A stretch of DNA of 35,706 bases from assembly GCA_002722295.1 (NCBI GenBank), contig PBLF01000027.1, positions 1-35,706 on the forward strand, read 5' to 3'. Of the stretch, positions 32,615-35,706 are shown one piece after another (the stretch's first letter is position 1; every line of letters starts with the position of its first letter). The translations under genes were made by a program, and so were the position numbers. This stretch comes from Stappia sp. (GTDB taxonomy: Bacteria > Pseudomonadota > Alphaproteobacteria > Rhizobiales > Stappiaceae). The notes beneath the pieces are model-generated. The model saw only the letters and a list, made by a program, of their open reading frames with translations. It searched no databases and was not told the origin of the DNA.

Positions 32615-33700
32615 ATGTCCCTCGTTCTACCGCTCTCGCTCGCAGCCGTCGGAGGCGGTCTCGCCACCGCGATCGCCGCCCACGACTTCTTCGAGGGCGA
32701 GACGCTGGTCGCGGACCTGATCCGGACGGCGCGCCTCGCGCGCGCGGATCTCGCCGACCTCGACCGCAAGGCCATGGTGCGCCGGCGTTCCGCCGCCATC
32801 GTGACGCTGACGACCATTCCAAGCCGCATCGGGCTTATCGGCATGACGCTGAAGAGCCTGCTCGACCAGACGCTCCCGCCCGCGCGCATCCACCTCAACA
32901 TCCCCCGCCATTCGCGACGGGAGAACTGTGCCTACGACGTGCCGGACTGGCTCGAGGCGCTGGAGATGGTCAGGATCGTGCGCTGCGAGGACGTCGGCCC
33001 GGCGACAAAGCTCTTCCCCACGCTGAGCGGCGCCAGCGACGATCAGGCGATCATCGTGGTCGATGACGACCGCATCTATCCGCCGGGCTTCGTGGAGACG
33101 CTGAGCGCGGCGGGCGACGGCGACCCGGATGCGGCCTTCGGCCTGTCGGGCTGGGTGGTTCCGGCGGATTTCACTGACCGCCCGACGACGATCGGAAGCA
33201 ATCTCCACATGCAGCCTCCGGCGCCCGTGCGGGCCCGCCGCCTGCGCGAGCCCTTCGAGATCGATATCCTGCAAGGGTTCTCCGGGTATCTCGTTCGTCC
33301 GCGCTTCTTCCCCGACATGGACGCGATGCTTGCCCATCGCGACGCGCCTCCCGAGGCGTTCTATGTCGACGACGTGTGGATCTCGGGCTTCTGCGCGGCG
33401 CGCAAGTTCGTGGTTCCCTCGAAACGCGCCGGCTTCCAGCAATGGACCCGCAAGGGGCTCTACCGGGCCTCCAGCCTGGGCCTCGTCAACCGTGGCGGCG
33501 GGACGCCGGAGACCCGCAACAACACCATCGTCATCCGTCACATGGCGGACCGCTGGACGGTGGGCGGCCACGCGCTCGGAAAGACAGCCGTCAGCAGCCG
33601 TGAAGCGGGCGCAGCCGACGCGTCACCTCCGGCAGGATCCGCTCAAGCTCGGCCAGCACCCGCGGATCACGCGCAAGGAAGCGCTTCGCGGCCGGATTGA
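32615..33700 (+). CDS. GT-A type glycosyltransferase
   Basis: A 361-residue protein with a nucleotide-sugar transferase fold. After a short hydrophobic start it shows AAIVTLTTIPSRIGLIGMTL (60-79) and SLLDQTLPPARIHLNIP, typical of family 2-like enzymes, the metal-binding triplet in IIVVDDDRIYPPGFV (DDD at 150-152), and a downstream acidic motif FYVDDVWISGFCAARK (249-264) where a catalytic base is expected. Donor and acceptor are unknown. The last 110 bp (from 33591) overlap the 3' end of the convergent glycosyltransferase gene, and the encoded tail after residue 325 is Ala/Pro/Ser-rich, unlike the rest; the functional protein may effectively end near residue 325. No other capsule or LPS genes are near. 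Confidence 0.75.
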   Translation: MSLVLPLSLAAVGGGLATAIAAHDFFEGETLVADLIRTARLARADLADLDRKAMVRRRSAAIVTLTTIPSRIGLIGMTLKSLLDQTLPPARIHLNIPRHSRRENCAYDVPDWLEALEMVRIVRCEDVGPATKLFPTLSGASDDQAIIVVDDDRIYPPGFVETLSAAGDGDPDAAFGLSGWVVPADFTDRPTTIGSNLHMQPPAPVRARRLREPFEIDILQGFSGYLVRPRFFPDMDAMLAHRDAPPEAFYVDDVWISGFCAARKFVVPSKRAGFQQWTRKGLYRASSLGLVNRGGGTPETRNNTIVIRHMADRWTVGGHALGKTAVSSREAGAADASPPAGSAQARPAPADHAQGSASRPD

Positions 33701-35456
33701 GTGCATTCAGCTGGCGGCCAAGCCACGGAGCGCCTGAAACGAAGCCGAGCCGCGTGCGCAAGTCGAAGGCGACGACATCGCCCGACAGCGAGATGTGATG
33801 CGGCGAGGTCAGCCGCGCGAAACGCGCCAGCGGGTGGTCGTCGCCAACCGCCTCCTCGACATGGGCGCCGCTGGAGTCCTCGCCCGTGCGGCGGATCTCG
33901 ACGGCCTCGCCATAGTATGTCCGGTTCGCCTGCATGGGACGCAGGACGGTTCCGTCGGCCTCGGCCAGCGGATCGCCCGCACCACGCCCGTAGCCGTGCC
34001 GTCCGTCGGCGAAAACCCCCGTCCCGTTCACCGGATCCGGCTTCAGATCCCCGTCCGGAAGCCCTGCCATGTGATACACGGCCAGCGTTCTCGCCCCCTC
34101 GGATCCGCCGGCACGCTCGCAGGACACCAGTCGCCAGCCCTGCCCATCCGGCCAGGCCAGCGCGTCGACCGCGTCCACGTCGTGCTCCAGGCGCCGCACC
34201 CGGCGCCAGCGGTCGGGAAACCGCTCGCAGGCGTAGAGGTCGAGCGCGCCCATCGCGCAGGTCTCGGGCAGCATCAGGAGCGCGCCGTCCGCCGCAAAGA
34301 CATAGGGAAACGACGCGTGCTCGCGGATCGGCAGCACCGGCACGGCCGGACCGCACGGCCTCAGGTCCTCGCCAAGCTCGATCGCCACCAGTCGGCCGCG
34401 CTGCTCCAGGTACTCGAACTCCTCGACGAACAGCCACAGACGCCCCTCGACGCGTCGCAGGAACGGGTCGGCGTAGTAGCTGAAGGTCGGCGCCGGAACC
34501 GCAACGGGTTCGCTCGTGCCCGCCCGCATCAGGAAGACCTCGAAATGCTCCTTGGGAAACCGGTGCAGCCCAAGCAGCCTGCGGCGGTAGAAATCCTGCC
34601 AGCGAAGGTTGATCCGGTCGCCCGCCTTGTACGCCCTGTACCAGAGCCCCTGCAGCGGATCCGTCCAGGCCGGACGGCGCGCGTCGATCTTGTTGCGCGT
34701 CGAGGCCCAGCGGATGGGCCGGGGAGAGGAAATGTCCACGTCCTCGTCGCCGAGTTCCACCTTTCCGGCGGCCTCCGCCCGCAGCAGCAGGACGGTGAGC
34801 ACGCTCTGGTCCGCATTGTGGGTGGCCGAGGCCGGGCGAAATGCCTCCCCGTCCAGGGCGAGACGGGCCCAGTCCTCGAGAACCTCCCGCGCGCCCGGAT
34901 GGTCCCAGTCGAAGCCCACGAGCCCGCCGAGACGGATCTGCCGGTCGAGGAACGCGGGCTCGACACCCAGATGCCCGAGCACGCGCGGCTCGCACCTCTG
35001 GGCGAGGTTCGACTGGCCCTTCAGGGTATAGAGGCCGGTTCGCCCGAGAGTGGAAAGCGGTTCGTCGAGGCCGGCGTGCAGCAGCGTCGCGCTGTCGAAC
35101 CAGAACACCTTGCCGCCGAAACGGCGCGCGGCCTCCAGGATGGCGAGCGGTTTCCAGGCGAAGGTGCCGCTTGAAACGGCCACATGCGGAGGATGGGCGT
35201 GAAAGGGAAAGGGCACGATCGCGGCGAAGGGAAAACGGCGCGCGATGCGCTCGCGGTCACCAGGCGCAAGCCCGAGATCGACGACGAGAACACGGGCGAC
35301 CGCATCGCCCCGGTGACGTTCAAGACTGGCCAGAAAACGGTGCAGCGTGCGTGCGAAGCGCGCATCGGCACCGGTCACGACTGTAAGCGCACCCGTAGCC
35401 TCCGCGGCTGCGCCCTGCCCGGCCGGTGCCGTTTCCAAGGTCGCTCCCGTTCCCAT
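33591..35456 (-). CDS. Fusion protein: GT-A-like glycosyltransferase plus GH43/GINT1-like beta-propeller
   Basis: A 621-residue two-domain protein. Residues about 20-260 look like a nucleotide-sugar transferase: GALTVVTGADARFARTLHRF, FAWKPLAILEAARRFGGKVF, FWFDSATLL with the expected metal-binding Asp, and HNADQSVLTVLLL. Residues about 320-590 resemble the five-bladed propeller domain found in GH43-like proteins and in the N-terminal part of GINT1-type proteins: FSYYADPFLRRVEGRLWLFV, EEFEYLEQRGRLVAIEL, REHASFPYVFAADGALLMLP, HGYGRGAGDP, MQANRTYYGEAVEI and HHISLSGDVVAFDLRTRLGF. It probably modifies a surface glycan. The start ATG at 35456 is preferred; the longest frame begins with a GTG inside the IS terminus at 35589. 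It converges with and overlaps another glycosyltransferase. Confidence 0.7.
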   Translation of the reverse strand: MGTGATLETAPAGQGAAAEATGALTVVTGADARFARTLHRFLASLERHRGDAVARVLVVDLGLAPGDRERIARRFPFAAIVPFPFHAHPPHVAVSSGTFAWKPLAILEAARRFGGKVFWFDSATLLHAGLDEPLSTLGRTGLYTLKGQSNLAQRCEPRVLGHLGVEPAFLDRQIRLGGLVGFDWDHPGAREVLEDWARLALDGEAFRPASATHNADQSVLTVLLLRAEAAGKVELGDEDVDISSPRPIRWASTRNKIDARRPAWTDPLQGLWYRAYKAGDRINLRWQDFYRRRLLGLHRFPKEHFEVFLMRAGTSEPVAVPAPTFSYYADPFLRRVEGRLWLFVEEFEYLEQRGRLVAIELGEDLRPCGPAVPVLPIREHASFPYVFAADGALLMLPETCAMGALDLYACERFPDRWRRVRRLEHDVDAVDALAWPDGQGWRLVSCERAGGSEGARTLAVYHMAGLPDGDLKPDPVNGTGVFADGRHGYGRGAGDPLAEADGTVLRPMQANRTYYGEAVEIRRTGEDSSGAHVEEAVGDDHPLARFARLTSPHHISLSGDVVAFDLRTRLGFVSGAPWLGRQLNALNPAAKRFLARDPRVLAELERILPEVTRRLRPLHGC

Positions 35457-35588
35457 GTGTCGCTCTGCCCCCGCAAGGGCCGCCTCACACCCGGGCGGCC
35501 GATCCCCGCGCTTTCTTCCACGCAAGCCCGTCGCCTGCAAGCGCAAGAACACGCGCGACGACAAGTCGCTGACAGCACGGCAAGATTT

Positions 35589-35706
35589 GGTAGCGTCCAC
35601 GCACGTGGTGTAATTTCAGCGCCGTCGAAGGTGTAATCCCGGGTGGTCACCGAGGTGTATGATCGAGGTGGAGTTTGGCGACTTCAACCACGGATCACAC
35701 GGAGAC
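35589..35706 (+). mobile_element. Left end of an insertion sequence, continuing beyond the window
   Basis: The terminal repeat 35589-35618 begins GGTAGCGTCC and contains GTGGTGTAAT; it pairs with the right IS end at 70-99 (21/30). Three copies of GGTGTA follow at 35607, 35630 and 35654, spaced 23-24 bp, suggestive of repeated transposase-binding sites. No ATG of a transposase is reached before the window ends; the sequence GGATCACACGGAGAC at the edge looks like the ribosome binding site region just before it. Family assignment (IS256-like) is tentative. Confidence 0.55.

Noticed and set aside
1..35706. CRISPR arrays, rRNA and tRNA genes.
   Set aside because: No regularly spaced repeat array and no cloverleaf or rRNA-like segment was recognised on reading both strands; tRNAscan-SE and a repeat finder would confirm.

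Overview
The window is GC-rich, densely packed chromosomal DNA. It reads as a denitrifying or facultatively anaerobic alphaproteobacterium of the Hyphomicrobiales (rhizobial/Stappiaceae-like). Pointers are a UPF0314/DUF2585 gene, a MatB/malonyl-CoA decarboxylase pathway with a TRAP carrier, pseudoazurin, an NsrR/truncated-globin unit and long runs of ATGA-overlapping genes. Genus is inference.

Layout. Both edges lie in insertion sequences: a right IS end (1-99) and a left IS end (35589-35706) share a 30-bp terminal inverted repeat (21/30 identical), so the 35.5 kb between them is flanked by two related, same-orientation IS copies. 265-3528 is a FecBCD-type metal-chelate ABC importer co-transcribed with a pseudoazurin. 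3529-5154 is an AT-rich foreign patch holding a decayed GNAT acetyltransferase and an orphan secreted protein. 5155-c.5680 is a broken IS5-family (IS427-like) element next to an orphan ArsR repressor and a ChaA-like antiporter. 7374-9606 is a YjeH-like amino-acid exporter divergent from its probable Lrp/AsnC regulator. 9617-13196 holds a HerA-like ATPase and a soluble globin-coupled chemoreceptor with a zinc-binding CZB domain. A periplasmic rhodanese follows, ending in a solo IS end.

13948-20834 is a complete malonate module: TRAP carrier DctPQM, malonyl-CoA decarboxylase and malonyl-CoA synthetase, divergent from a GntR/FCD regulator with a TTGTATACAA operator. 20880-24501 has an L,D-transpeptidase, a second FadR-type regulator and an Uup-like ABC-F ATPase. 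24526-25829 is a compact nitric-oxide-response unit read leftwards: nsrR, group III truncated haemoglobin, then two very small membrane proteins, every junction a 4-bp ATGA overlap, behind a nested palindromic operator. 25865-31748 is mostly housekeeping (GDYXXLXY and DUF2157 membrane proteins, PiT phosphate transporter, NUDIX hydrolase, RF3). 31970-35456 has a UPF0314 membrane protein and two convergent overlapping glycosyltransferases, one an unusual GT-A plus beta-propeller fusion beside the right IS.

The recurring theme is oxygen/NO and metal physiology: pseudoazurin, globin chemoreceptor, NsrR/trHb, ArsR. The best candidate for something under-described is the nsrR-trHb-77 aa-35 aa unit with its operator; next are the chelate importer/pseudoazurin operon and the glycosyltransferase-propeller fusion. 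Start codons were moved downstream of the longest open frame where signal peptides, ribosome binding sites, 4-bp overlaps or family length argued for it.
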